Below are positions 15,803 through 23,039 of a stretch of DNA of 35,689 nt, piece after piece (positions within the stretch are counted from its first letter, which is position 1; each line of letters opens with the position of its first letter). The DNA comes from a virus. Under the pieces are notes generated by a model that did no database searches, was not told where the DNA came from, and saw nothing but the letters and a program-made list of their open reading frames with translations. The stretch covers positions 5,388 to 41,076 of the IMG/VR virus record IMGVR_UViG_3300030104_007095, one strand, 5' to 3'. Made by a program: the position numbers and the translations under genes.

Positions 15803-15996
15803 TCCATAAAAAACTTTGGGTCTTCTTTTACAGGTCCGAGAACTTTTCTCAGGGCCTGTAGACCATCTGATAATACCTGCTCCCACTCTTCTTTTTTTAA
15901 CACTTTATTATATTGAGGGTTATAAAATTTAAGAGATACCTCGCCACATTGTGGACACTGAGATATTTTTCTCACAGGACTATTAGGTAACAACAT
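15799..15996 (-). CDS. Small zinc-finger-like protein, 65 aa
   Basis: The protein has one C-x-x-C-G knuckle (SQCPQCGEVSLKFYNPQYNK) followed by an amphipathic helix (EEWEQVLSDGLQALRKVLGP). It has its own promoter-like sequence (16026-16054) and lies downstream of the SNF2 helicase genes on the minus strand. With only two cysteines it would need to dimerise or use another ligand to hold a metal. The ATG at 15994-15996 follows AAAGG. Confidence 0.5.
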   Translation of the reverse strand: MLLPNSPVRKISQCPQCGEVSLKFYNPQYNKVLKKEEWEQVLSDGLQALRKVLGPVKEDPKFFMD

Positions 15997-16025
15997 AACC
16001 TTTGCCTTTTTTTAAATTTAAGCGA

Positions 16026-16054
16026 ATTATAGGCAATTTTTTCCAAGCGAGCAA
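16026..16054 (-). promoter_or_regulatory. Candidate promoter, minus strand
   Basis: On the minus strand TTGCTC (16049-16054) and TATAAT (16026-16031) are separated by exactly 17 bases, and TATAAT is a perfect -10. The ATG of the 65-aa zinc-finger gene lies 30 bases downstream. The -35 and spacer overlap one arm of the inverted repeat at 16041-16097, so a regulator binding that repeat would block or loop this promoter. Confidence 0.5.
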
Positions 16055-16097
16055 CCTAATTTTATAAGGAGGAAAATTGTGAATAGCCCGCTTGGAA
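16041..16097. repeat. Inverted repeat bracketing a ribosome binding site and promoter
   Basis: TTCCAAGCGAGC (16041-16052) pairs with GCCCGCTTGGAA (16086-16097) at 11 of 12 positions, including 9 consecutive pairs. The 33-base loop contains AAGGAGG (16066-16072) and a GTG (16079) in good position on the plus strand. The left arm overlaps the minus-strand promoter at 16026-16054. It could be an operator pair or an RNA hairpin. Confidence 0.55.
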
Positions 16098-16165
16098 CTC
16101 TAAAAGGGTGGCTCTCCCTTAAACTGTATTACTGGCTTACTCTCCCGAAATTTTGTAGTTTTTGA
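16079..16165 (+). CDS. Doubtful 28-codon reading frame with a strong ribosome binding site
   Basis: AAGGAGG (16066-16072) lies 6 bases before GTG 16079, opening VNSPLGTLKGWLSLKLYYWL and then TLPKFCSF. The only support is the near-perfect ribosome binding site; the frame overlaps the 3' end of a minus-strand gene, and there is no plus-strand promoter that I can see. It may be a leader-type peptide controlled by the surrounding inverted repeat, or chance. Confidence 0.2.
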   Translation: MNSPLGTLKGWLSLKLYYWLTLPKFCSF

Positions 16166-16370
16166 AGCATTCTGGATCAAGCGGTGGTCCGTAATAGATG
16201 CTAACATTGTCGTCGACACCCTCGGTCCACGATTGATGGTAGTATTTATTTTCATCGATTTCCCCTTGTGAGTGACAAACCTTACACTGTTCAATGTTTG
16301 TCTCTGCTTCAAATGATAGTTTGACATATCCGTTTCCTTTACAATTGGTGCATGGGATCATATTAACCAT
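16137..16370 (-). CDS. DnaJ-type zinc-finger protein, 77 aa
   Basis: Two half-sites of a DnaJ-type zinc finger are visible: PCTNCKGNGY near the start and QCKVCHSQGE near residue 35, i.e. C-x-x-C-x-G-x-G twice. This would bind one zinc ion. The C-terminal half is aromatic (YYHQSWTEGVDDNVSIYYGP). The start given is ATG 16368-16370 with GAGGA 9 bases upstream. ATG 16359-16361, which overlaps the helicase stop as ATGA, is an equal alternative and gives 74 aa. Another reading frame over the same bases is a shadow. It is coupled to the SNF2 helicase gene, so a helicase partner is plausible. Confidence 0.65.
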   Translation of the reverse strand: MVNMIPCTNCKGNGYVKLSFEAETNIEQCKVCHSQGEIDENKYYHQSWTEGVDDNVSIYYGPPLDPECFKNYKISGE

Positions 16371-17821
16371 TTCCTTATATCCTCAGCTAACACCGACGTA
16401 GCTAAGTTTATTTTATTTCGTAGTGAATAAATAATTTTTTCATCGACTGTTCCTGTTGAAACAAGATCAATGTAAGTGACTTTATCTTCTGTACCAATAC
16501 GATGGTTACGCGCCTCTGCTTGCTCACGGATCTCTAAATCATAATTGTTTGAATAAAAGATAGCAAGACTAGCTGCAGTTAACGTAATACCTCTACCGCC
16601 TGTCATTGGTTGACCGATAAAAAATTGTGTCTCTTGATCCTCTTGAAATCGTCTAATATTTTCTTGTCTAATATTTTGTGGTGTGTCTCCATAATACGTG
16701 ACCACGGAGCGCGGACCGTATTTTTTTAATAATGTTTTTTCAATCTCTTGAATGTCATGACGATAATTCGCCCAAATGATCGCTTTATCACCGTGCTCTT
16801 CTAGAATAGCACATAGTTCTTTAACGCGGTTATTTGGTAACGATAATACTTTACCATCATCTGTTGCCATATGACCACACACTATTTGATGAAGCCTTAT
16901 CATTTGAGCGAGCACTGACGTAGTTGTCAATGTTTCTTGCTTGAGTTGCACTAAAGCAGTGCGCTTCATTTGCATGTACGCATCAAGCTGTTCCGTTGTC
17001 ATCGGAACAATTCTTTTCATCCATACTTGATCAGGAAGATCAAGCGCATCTTTTTTTAAAACACGATAAGAAAATTGTCGTAACTTATAATTTAATTCTT
17101 CTAAGTTTTTATATCCTGTTACTTTATTAAACGAACGACCACCAAAAGATAATCTTTGCATCTGACAGTAGCGCGCTCTGAATGTATAAATAGAACTAAA
17201 CCCTAATAGATCATGATTTAAAAAATTACATTGAGCGTAGAGATCTTCAGGAGATTTAGTAATAGGGGATCCTGTCATGATAACACGATAACGCGCTAAG
17301 TTACCAAGCTTAGTAATAGCTTTAGTACGTAACGCGGTTGAGTTTTTAATGATCGTGCTTTCATCAACAGCCATCAATGCTTGACGGGTCATCAGAAATC
17401 TATCAGCAAACTTGCGTCCACGTTCCGTGGTAAACGCATCAACGTTCATAATTAAAATATTTAAATGCACCTTCGCAGGTTCTGTAATAAATAATGTTTG
17501 TAATTCTTCTTCGTGCTTTTTTGTTTTTTGTCCTGTCCATACAACAACGTTACGATCCACGTGTGTTGGCATGTGTGTTTCAATTTCTTTGACCCACGTT
17601 CCTTTGACACCGTTTGGACAAATAACAAGTAATCCAAAAATATATCCATTGTCATAAAGAAATGAAGATCCATCAATTAACACTTTTGTTTTTCCACAAC
17701 CCATCTCCATGAGTAAAGCAAACTCTTTGTTTTGCTTAGAAAAATGATTTAACATAGCCCCCATAGCAGCTAATTGATGCTCGTAAGGCGTTGTTTTAAA
17801 ACTATATTTATATTTCGGCAT
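16358..17821 (-). CDS. SNF2-family (SF2) helicase/ATPase, 487 aa
   Basis: The helicase core is complete. It has Q-like YEHQ (13-16), Walker A MGCGKT (40-45), Walker B variant DEST (153-156), motif III TGSP (183-186), and in the second lobe MTGGRGITLTAAS and motif VI QAEARNHRIG. These are hallmarks of SNF2-type translocases (usual motif VI QAxxRxHRIGQ), here a compact single-domain phage form without accessory domains. Such phage proteins move along double-stranded DNA and are linked to replication, recombination or displacing bound proteins. The gene is transcribed opposite to the early operons, together with two small zinc-finger genes. Confidence 0.9.
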   Translation of the reverse strand: MPKYKYSFKTTPYEHQLAAMGAMLNHFSKQNKEFALLMEMGCGKTKVLIDGSSFLYDNGYIFGLLVICPNGVKGTWVKEIETHMPTHVDRNVVVWTGQKTKKHEEELQTLFITEPAKVHLNILIMNVDAFTTERGRKFADRFLMTRQALMAVDESTIIKNSTALRTKAITKLGNLARYRVIMTGSPITKSPEDLYAQCNFLNHDLLGFSSIYTFRARYCQMQRLSFGGRSFNKVTGYKNLEELNYKLRQFSYRVLKKDALDLPDQVWMKRIVPMTTEQLDAYMQMKRTALVQLKQETLTTTSVLAQMIRLHQIVCGHMATDDGKVLSLPNNRVKELCAILEEHGDKAIIWANYRHDIQEIEKTLLKKYGPRSVVTYYGDTPQNIRQENIRRFQEDQETQFFIGQPMTGGRGITLTAASLAIFYSNNYDLEIREQAEARNHRIGTEDKVTYIDLVSTGTVDEKIIYSLRNKINLATSVLAEDIRKWLI

Positions 17822-17865
17822 AACTTTCTAAATTATAAAATTTAAAAACGATAACATTTTTCTTG

Positions 17866-17871
17866 TATAAT
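17866..17871 (+). promoter_or_regulatory. Candidate -10 box for the replication module
   Basis: A perfect TATAAT lies 34 bases before the ATG at 17905, in the short A/T-rich gap between the divergent helicase gene and the replication module. No convincing -35 box stands at 16-18 bases upstream, so the call rests on position and the -10 match alone. Confidence 0.25.
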
Positions 17872-17904
17872 TAAAATAAAAATAATATAGACTGCTCAAG
17901 AAAG

Positions 17905-18258
17905 ATGAAAGAATCAGAAAAAAAAGGAAATGTGTACGTTATCCAAGAGGTATCTCGATTTAATGTAATCACTGCTCAAGTGTATGGAAAGTTAATTCCT
18001 ATATTTGAGGAGGGAAAACAAATTATGTTATCACCTGGGCCAGCGACACGTAAGGCTAAAAATGTATTAAAAGATTTTAATGATAAAGATTATTTATTAT
18101 TGATTGGTGATCCATCAATGATAGGTCTTTGTTGTTCAGTTGCTGCAGAAAATAATCGTGGCAGATATAATCTTTTAAAATATGATCGCCAAACGCATAC
18201 ATATCTCCCCATACAGATAGACTTACACGAGAGGAATAACTATGACAGAGAAAGTTGA
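17905..18258 (+). CDS. Conserved hypothetical phage protein, 117 aa
   Basis: The pattern VYVIQEVSRFNVITAQVYGK, then LSPGPATRKAKNVLKDF and DYLLLIGDPSMIGLCCSVAA followed by LLKYDRQTHTYLPIQIDL, resembles a small protein I associate with phage replication modules. It is predicted soluble alpha/beta, with a Gly-Asp-Pro turn that could be a binding site. The function is unknown. It overlaps the next gene by 17 bases, and the ribosome binding site (CAAGAAAG) is weak. Confidence 0.6.
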   Translation: MKESEKKGNVYVIQEVSRFNVITAQVYGKLIPIFEEGKQIMLSPGPATRKAKNVLKDFNDKDYLLLIGDPSMIGLCCSVAAENNRGRYNLLKYDRQTHTYLPIQIDLHERNNYDRES

Positions 18259-18799
18259 TTTTACAAATTTTTTACCTGAAGAAAATAAAGTAGAAATATC
18301 TGAGGTTAAAGATGTGTCAGAAGCATCTAACAGATATTTACAAATTGAAAGCGAAATACTTTCATTAGAAAACGACATTAAAAGAAAAAAATCCGAGCTA
18401 CAACAAATGAATGATTCTATTGTTCAGATGATGGAGCAACGCGGAGTTAAAGAGATTAAACTGACAAGTGGTGAAGCAATAAGTTATAAACCCTTTTATA
18501 AAGCTAGCATCACTAAAGATAATGAAACAGAATGTTTTGGGTGGTTAGAAAAAAATAATCACGGAGAACTAATTAAAAACATTGTGTCAGTGAGGTTTGG
18601 TAAAGGAGATAATGACCAGGCGTCTAAGTTGGTTGAAGACTTAGAACAAAATGGTTTAGCTCCTGACCAAAAACGCAAGGTCGAGCCTATGACCTTGAAC
18701 GCCTTTGTTGGCGAACAAATAAATAAAGGTACCGATTTACCTACAGACATATTTAATGTGTATATGGGTAATAAAGTGAAAATTAAAAAAGGGAAATAA
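18242..18799 (+). CDS. Coiled-coil protein of the replication module, 185 aa
   Basis: The start follows GAGAGGAATAACT. Residues about 30-70 form a coiled coil (RYLQIESEILSLENDIKRKK, then SELQQMNDSIVQMMEQRGVK), followed by a beta segment (EIKLTSGEAISYKPFYKASI). The C-terminus is basic. This layout is reminiscent of Gam-like or siphovirus Gp157-like proteins that accompany recombination genes, but the match is not close enough to name it. It lies two bases before the 275-aa gene in the same operon. Confidence 0.6.
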   Translation: MTEKVDFTNFLPEENKVEISEVKDVSEASNRYLQIESEILSLENDIKRKKSELQQMNDSIVQMMEQRGVKEIKLTSGEAISYKPFYKASITKDNETECFGWLEKNNHGELIKNIVSVRFGKGDNDQASKLVEDLEQNGLAPDQKRKVEPMTLNAFVGEQINKGTDLPTDIFNVYMGNKVKIKKGK

Positions 18800-18801
18800 C
18801 G

Positions 18802-19629
18802 ATGAACGATGTAACGAAAAAAAAGAAAAGTGAAGTATCGACTAATGTTGTAGACTTTTCAGGCCACATTGGTGTTGGCTTTGAAAATGTTGGTGCACAG
18901 GAAATGGCAATTCCATTTTTAAAAATTGCTAGCTCTCAAACACCAGAGATTAAAAAATCAAATGCTAAGTTTGTTGAAGGACTTGAGCAAGGAGATATTT
19001 TTAATTCTGTTACAAAAGAATTTTACAAAAGCATAGCTGTAGTTCCATGTGCCTTTAGAGTGCGTGGGGTAGAGTGGTCACCTTTAGGTGAAGGTACTGG
19101 TGCACCTGTAAAAATTTATAAGCCTGAAGAAATGCCAGCGTTAACGCGTGGCGCGGATGGGGAAGATCATTACATGATCAATGGAGCAATCTCTCCTACC
19201 TATATTGTTACGACGGCTGAATATTTTGTTTTACGAATTAATGATGATGGATCGTTTGAACGATGCCAAATTATTATGCAGAAAACACAATATAAAAAAT
19301 CCCGTTATTGGAATACGATGATGATGAATCAGAAAATTAAAGCCAACGATGGGTCACTAAGAACATTACCAATGTTTGCAAATGTATACAAAATGGAAGG
19401 TGTACAAGAAGCAAATAAAAAGAATGATTGGTGGGGATGGAAAATCACCTTGGATAAATCAGTTAATGATATTCCTAATCCATCTTATATTGTGGAGGAG
19501 GCTAAACATTTTCATGAGCTTGTGACATCAGGATCTATTGATCCTGCTCCAGAGGCAAATAATGATAATGACGATAGCGGTTTAAAAGACATCACGCCTA
19601 ATGCGGATAGTGGCGTTTTAGGATCGTAA
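18802..19629 (+). CDS. Replication-module protein, possibly ssDNA-binding, 275 aa
   Basis: The protein resembles a phage family found near primase and polymerase genes and sometimes annotated as ssDNA-binding: IPFLKIASSQTPEIKKSNAK, VEGLEQGDIFNSVTKEFYKS, VPCAFRVRGVEWSPLGEG, then CQIIMQKTQYKKSRYWNTMM. The core looks beta-rich with basic/aromatic strands, and the last 30 residues are acidic and disordered (APEANNDNDDSGLKDITPN), like the acidic tip of many ssDNA-binding proteins that recruits replisome partners. The assignment is inferred from layout and context, with no definitive motif. A terminator follows 19 bases after the stop. Confidence 0.55.
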   Translation: MNDVTKKKKSEVSTNVVDFSGHIGVGFENVGAQEMAIPFLKIASSQTPEIKKSNAKFVEGLEQGDIFNSVTKEFYKSIAVVPCAFRVRGVEWSPLGEGTGAPVKIYKPEEMPALTRGADGEDHYMINGAISPTYIVTTAEYFVLRINDDGSFERCQIIMQKTQYKKSRYWNTMMMNQKIKANDGSLRTLPMFANVYKMEGVQEANKKNDWWGWKITLDKSVNDIPNPSYIVEEAKHFHELVTSGSIDPAPEANNDNDDSGLKDITPNADSGVLGS

Positions 19630-19648
19630 TCACCTTAATTATCTAGGT

Positions 19649-19680
19649 TAGGGGCCTTATTAGGCCCCTAGTTATTTTAT
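19649..19680 (+). terminator. Rho-independent terminator between the ssDNA-binding-type and primase genes
   Basis: TAGGGGCC (19649-19656) and GGCCCCTA (19663-19670) form an 8-bp perfect GC-rich stem with the loop TTATTA, followed by GTTATTTTAT. It is the best terminator in the window. It would reduce transcription from the ssDNA-binding-type gene into the primase, so the two parts of the module could be expressed at different levels. Confidence 0.75.
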
Positions 19681-19685
19681 TATTT

Positions 19686-21248
19686 ATGAAAGTAGAAAAA
19701 TTTAAAAATATATTTGATGGGTTAGATAGAGCTCACGGTTTCTATGAGTATACCCAAACAAAACAAAACGGTAAGCGTGATGGGCGCATGCGTACAGTTC
19801 ATGAAGAACCTACTTTACAAATGTTTCAAGATCATCTTGAAGGAAAAGATCGTGCTTTAGGTATTGTTCCCATTCGAGACGATGCAACTTGTACGTGGGG
19901 CTGTATTGATATTGACGAGTACCCTTTGGATCATAAAAAAATATTATTACAAATACGAAAATACAAACTACCATTAGTGATGTGTGCTTCCAAATCTTTT
20001 GGCGCTCATCTTTTTTTATTTTCCAAAAATCCACAACCTGCTTTTCTCTTTGATGAAAAGTTAAAAGAAATACGCGCTCATCTTGGTTATGCAAAAGCAG
20101 AGGTATTTCCTAAACAAATCAAACTCTCTGATGAGCAAGACACTGGATCGTGGCTAAACTTACCTTATCACGGCGACACACGGTACGCGTTTCTTGATAA
20201 TGGTGAAGGTGCTACACTAGAAGAATTCTTTGAGTTATACGATAAATATGTCTGTGATGATATTGGTAAAATATTAATACAGGTAGAAGATAATGACATG
20301 GCTGATGGTCCTCCATGTTTAGAAATTTTAACGGATCAAGGTTATCCTGAAGGGACAAGAAATAATGGATTATTTAATGTAGGAATTTTTTATCGTAAGT
20401 CTAATCCTGATAACTGGAAAAATTTATTAGAAAAATATAATCGTGAATACATGGATCCACCTTTAAATACAAATGAGGTAGCGATTATCATGAAACAAGT
20501 AGGCGCTGATAAAGCCGATGGTAGTATGAAATACATGTATAAATGTACGGATCAACCTATCGCAAGTGTTTGTCAAAAAGCAAAATGTAAATTGAGAAAA
20601 TTTGGTGTAGGTACATCAGGTCAAGATCATCCTGTATATGCAAACTTACGTGTCACGGATCGCGAACCACGTATTTGGTATCTTGATATAGACTCTCATC
20701 CAGTAGAAACACAAGTACAAGATGAAATAGAATACCATCATCGCTTACGTAAATTAGTTAAAAGAAAATTATTACGTTACATACCTATGATGAAACAAGC
20801 TGACTGGGAAGAGATACAGTCTGGATTATTTGAAACTATTACCACAATTAATATGCCTGAAGATGTATCTAAGGTCGGTGAGTTTAAAGATTATTTATTT
20901 GAGTTTTGTACCGCAAGAGGTGAGTCTTTTGATATTGATGAATTAGATATGGAAAAGCCTTACACTAATGTTGAAGAGAATGCGACGTACTTTCGTTTAC
21001 GAGATCTATCAAAATGGTTAGAGAATACAAAAAACTTTAAAGAGAATAGATCTTGGTTAGTACAACGAATAAAAGATTTAGAGGGTGAAGATGTAAGAGT
21101 TTATCCTAAAGGAATACAAACACGTGCATGGAAAATACCTGCTTATACGCAACCAAAAAAAATGGAAAAGATGCCTGATTTAAAAACAGAAGAAAAAACT
21201 GATAAAGATATTTTAGGCGGAACTGAAGATGAGGCTATGACATTTTAA
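19686..21248 (+). CDS. Primase of the archaeo-eukaryotic superfamily (TOTE/PrimPol-like), 520 aa
   Basis: The N-terminal 170 residues carry the archaeo-eukaryotic primase signature. WGCIDIDEY (71-79) gives the metal pair D75/D77, ASKSFGAHLFLF (101-112) gives H108 of the S-x-H type motif, and AEVFPKQ (138-144) with SWLNLPYHGDTRYAF (155-169) supplies the nucleotide and template contacts seen in TOTE-type primases. It should make the RNA or DNA primers for PolA. The remaining part includes a Cys pattern (TDQPIASVCQKAKCKL) and a helical C-terminus, perhaps the PriCT-like or loading domain. No helicase domain is fused. It abuts the SF1 helicase gene, sharing one base (TAATG). Confidence 0.8.
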   Translation: MKVEKFKNIFDGLDRAHGFYEYTQTKQNGKRDGRMRTVHEEPTLQMFQDHLEGKDRALGIVPIRDDATCTWGCIDIDEYPLDHKKILLQIRKYKLPLVMCASKSFGAHLFLFSKNPQPAFLFDEKLKEIRAHLGYAKAEVFPKQIKLSDEQDTGSWLNLPYHGDTRYAFLDNGEGATLEEFFELYDKYVCDDIGKILIQVEDNDMADGPPCLEILTDQGYPEGTRNNGLFNVGIFYRKSNPDNWKNLLEKYNREYMDPPLNTNEVAIIMKQVGADKADGSMKYMYKCTDQPIASVCQKAKCKLRKFGVGTSGQDHPVYANLRVTDREPRIWYLDIDSHPVETQVQDEIEYHHRLRKLVKRKLLRYIPMMKQADWEEIQSGLFETITTINMPEDVSKVGEFKDYLFEFCTARGESFDIDELDMEKPYTNVEENATYFRLRDLSKWLENTKNFKENRSWLVQRIKDLEGEDVRVYPKGIQTRAWKIPAYTQPKKMEKMPDLKTEEKTDKDILGGTEDEAMTF

Positions 21249-22768
21249 TGATTAATATTATTGTAGGACCTCCTGGTACAGGCAAAACAACAGAGTTGTT
21301 AAATATATGTCAGCATAAAAAAGAACAGGGTGTTCCTTGGGAAAGAATTGGTTTCTTTTCTTTTTCTAAGAAAGCAGCGTATGAAGCTAAAGATAGAGCA
21401 AGGCATAAGTTTCAAGCTAGTAGAGATGATTTAACTCACTTTAGAACGTTACATAGTTTTGCTTTTAGACACTTAGCTGTCAAAGAAGATAACTTAATGA
21501 AACAAAAACATTGGAAAGAATTATCCTCCAAAGTTGGTTTTAATTTAGTTTTTAATGATAATGATGATTCTGTTTATACGAATTCTAATCATCAATTTAT
21601 AAACCTAATTAACAAAGCACGTTTAAAAGATATTAGTCTTGCAGAAGAGGTAAGACTTTATCCTGATCCGATTAATATGGTTAAGCTAGATTATTTAAAC
21701 AGAGTTATTAATGAATATAAAAAAATTAATGAGCTTTATGATTATACCGATATGATTGTTGATTACACAACTGACACAGTTTCGACACAGTTTGATGTGC
21801 TCTTTATTGACGAAGCTCAGGACATGCCTCGCATTCAATATAATATGGTAGATAAATTAATTAGTAACAGTAAAGAGGTTTATATTGCAGGTGATGATGA
21901 TCAAGCTATCTTTCGTTGGTCAGGTGCTGATGTAGATAAGTTTATATCTCTACAAGGTACAGTAAAAGTTTTAGACAAATCGTATCGTTGTCCGCGAAGA
22001 GTGTTTCGATTAGCTAATAATATTATAACTAAAATACGAAACAGGCGTCCGAAAGTTTGGCAACCAAAAGAAGATGAAGGTAAAATATATCGTATACCAC
22101 ATTTACGACACATTGATTTATCTTCAGGTAATTGGTTAATCCTTGGCAGAACAAAAAAAATTAGAAATGAAATGATAGAAGAAATACTTTTAGAACAAGG
22201 TTATTGGTATGGACGAGGGGAGCATAGACCAGTGTCTACGACTGTTTTGGGTGCTATAGATGTATGGAAAAAATTAAAGTCTGGCAACACGGTTACCTTA
22301 ACAGAGGTTAAAACTTTATATAATAAAATAAAAACTAAAGTTGGAATAAAACATGGTCATAAAACAATGAAAGTGGAGAATGATAAACAATTATTTTCAT
22401 TACAGCAACTAAAAGATCATCATGGTTTACTTGTCGATGGAGAATGGTGGGACATACTCAGTTCATTAACACCTTTTGAAATTACTTATTTACGGCGGCT
22501 TGAGAAAATAGGTGAAGACATAACAACAGAACCACGAATTCGTGTTTCTACAATTCATCAAGCTAAAGGCGGAGAATGTGAAAATGTTATTGTGTTATTA
22601 GATTTAGGAAAAATTGTTTATAGATCTTATTTAAAAAATCCTGATGATGAGCACCGTGTTTTTTACGTTGCTGTCACCAGAGCAAAAAACAATTTGTATA
22701 TTGTTGAGGCTCAAAAACAACAAGGTTACCGAATGTACGGTGATGAAAGGATGCATGATGATTTATAA
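21248..22768 (+). CDS. SF1 UvrD/PcrA-like DNA helicase, 506 aa
   Basis: All superfamily-1A motifs are present: Walker A GPPGTGKTT (7-15), Ia FFSFSKKAA (36-44), Walker B DEAQD (188-192), III GDDDQAIFRWSGA (215-227), IV SYRCP (245-249), V VSTIHQAKGGE (about 437-447) and VI VFYVAVTRAK (about 475). It is shorter than UvrD (720 aa) because the 1B/2B domains are reduced, as is usual for phage forms. It probably unwinds DNA 3' to 5' at the fork or in recombination and is the only replicative-type helicase on this strand. The start ATG shares a base with the primase stop. Confidence 0.9.
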   Translation: MINIIVGPPGTGKTTELLNICQHKKEQGVPWERIGFFSFSKKAAYEAKDRARHKFQASRDDLTHFRTLHSFAFRHLAVKEDNLMKQKHWKELSSKVGFNLVFNDNDDSVYTNSNHQFINLINKARLKDISLAEEVRLYPDPINMVKLDYLNRVINEYKKINELYDYTDMIVDYTTDTVSTQFDVLFIDEAQDMPRIQYNMVDKLISNSKEVYIAGDDDQAIFRWSGADVDKFISLQGTVKVLDKSYRCPRRVFRLANNIITKIRNRRPKVWQPKEDEGKIYRIPHLRHIDLSSGNWLILGRTKKIRNEMIEEILLEQGYWYGRGEHRPVSTTVLGAIDVWKKLKSGNTVTLTEVKTLYNKIKTKVGIKHGHKTMKVENDKQLFSLQQLKDHHGLLVDGEWWDILSSLTPFEITYLRRLEKIGEDITTEPRIRVSTIHQAKGGECENVIVLLDLGKIVYRSYLKNPDDEHRVFYVAVTRAKNNLYIVEAQKQQGYRMYGDERMHDDL

Positions 22769-23039
22769 AAAAATACTTAACAAAGCCATTGAATTGATCG
22801 GCGGAGCACGAAACACGGATTACGGAGATCGGGTTACCAATCATCAAAACATTGCTAACTTATGGTCTGCTTTTTTAAATAAAAAAATATCAGCTCATGA
22901 TGTAGCAATTTGTATGGCTCTAGTTAAAGTAGCGCGTCTCATGCATAGTCGTAAATCAGATAGTTATGTAGATCTAGCAGCGTACGGTGCAATTGCAGGT
23001 GAAATAGCAGAACGTGAGGAGGGTAAAGATGCAGAATAA
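22758..23039 (+). CDS. DUF6378-like protein, 93 aa
   Basis: The pattern LNKAIELIGGARNTDYGDRV, TNHQNIANLWSAFL, ISAHDVAICMALVKVARLMH and SYVDLAAYGAIAGEIAE resembles the small all-helical DUF6378 family, common in phages and of unknown function (some relatives look like MazG-type helical folds). The start ATG 22758 stands 6 bases after AAGGA; ATG 22755 is adjacent, and a further in-frame ATG at 22644 lies inside the helicase gene and lacks a site. It overlaps the helicase by 11 bases and PolA by 11 bases. Confidence 0.7.
   Translation: MIYKKILNKAIELIGGARNTDYGDRVTNHQNIANLWSAFLNKKISAHDVAICMALVKVARLMHSRKSDSYVDLAAYGAIAGEIAEREEGKDAE

Noticed and set aside
16100-16327. Open frame on the minus strand overlapping the 77-aa zinc-finger gene
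   Set aside because: It lies in another frame of a gene with two clear C-x-x-C-x-G-x-G motifs, and its own product shows no motif; a shadow.
22644-22757. Longer N-terminus of the DUF6378-like gene
   Set aside because: The extension lies inside the helicase gene, has no ribosome binding site and is not like the family.
19686-22768. TOTE-type conflict (defence) system
   Set aside because: The primase has TOTE-like motifs, but it sits with PolA and a replication helicase in a phage operon without the fused helicase/nuclease typical of those systems.
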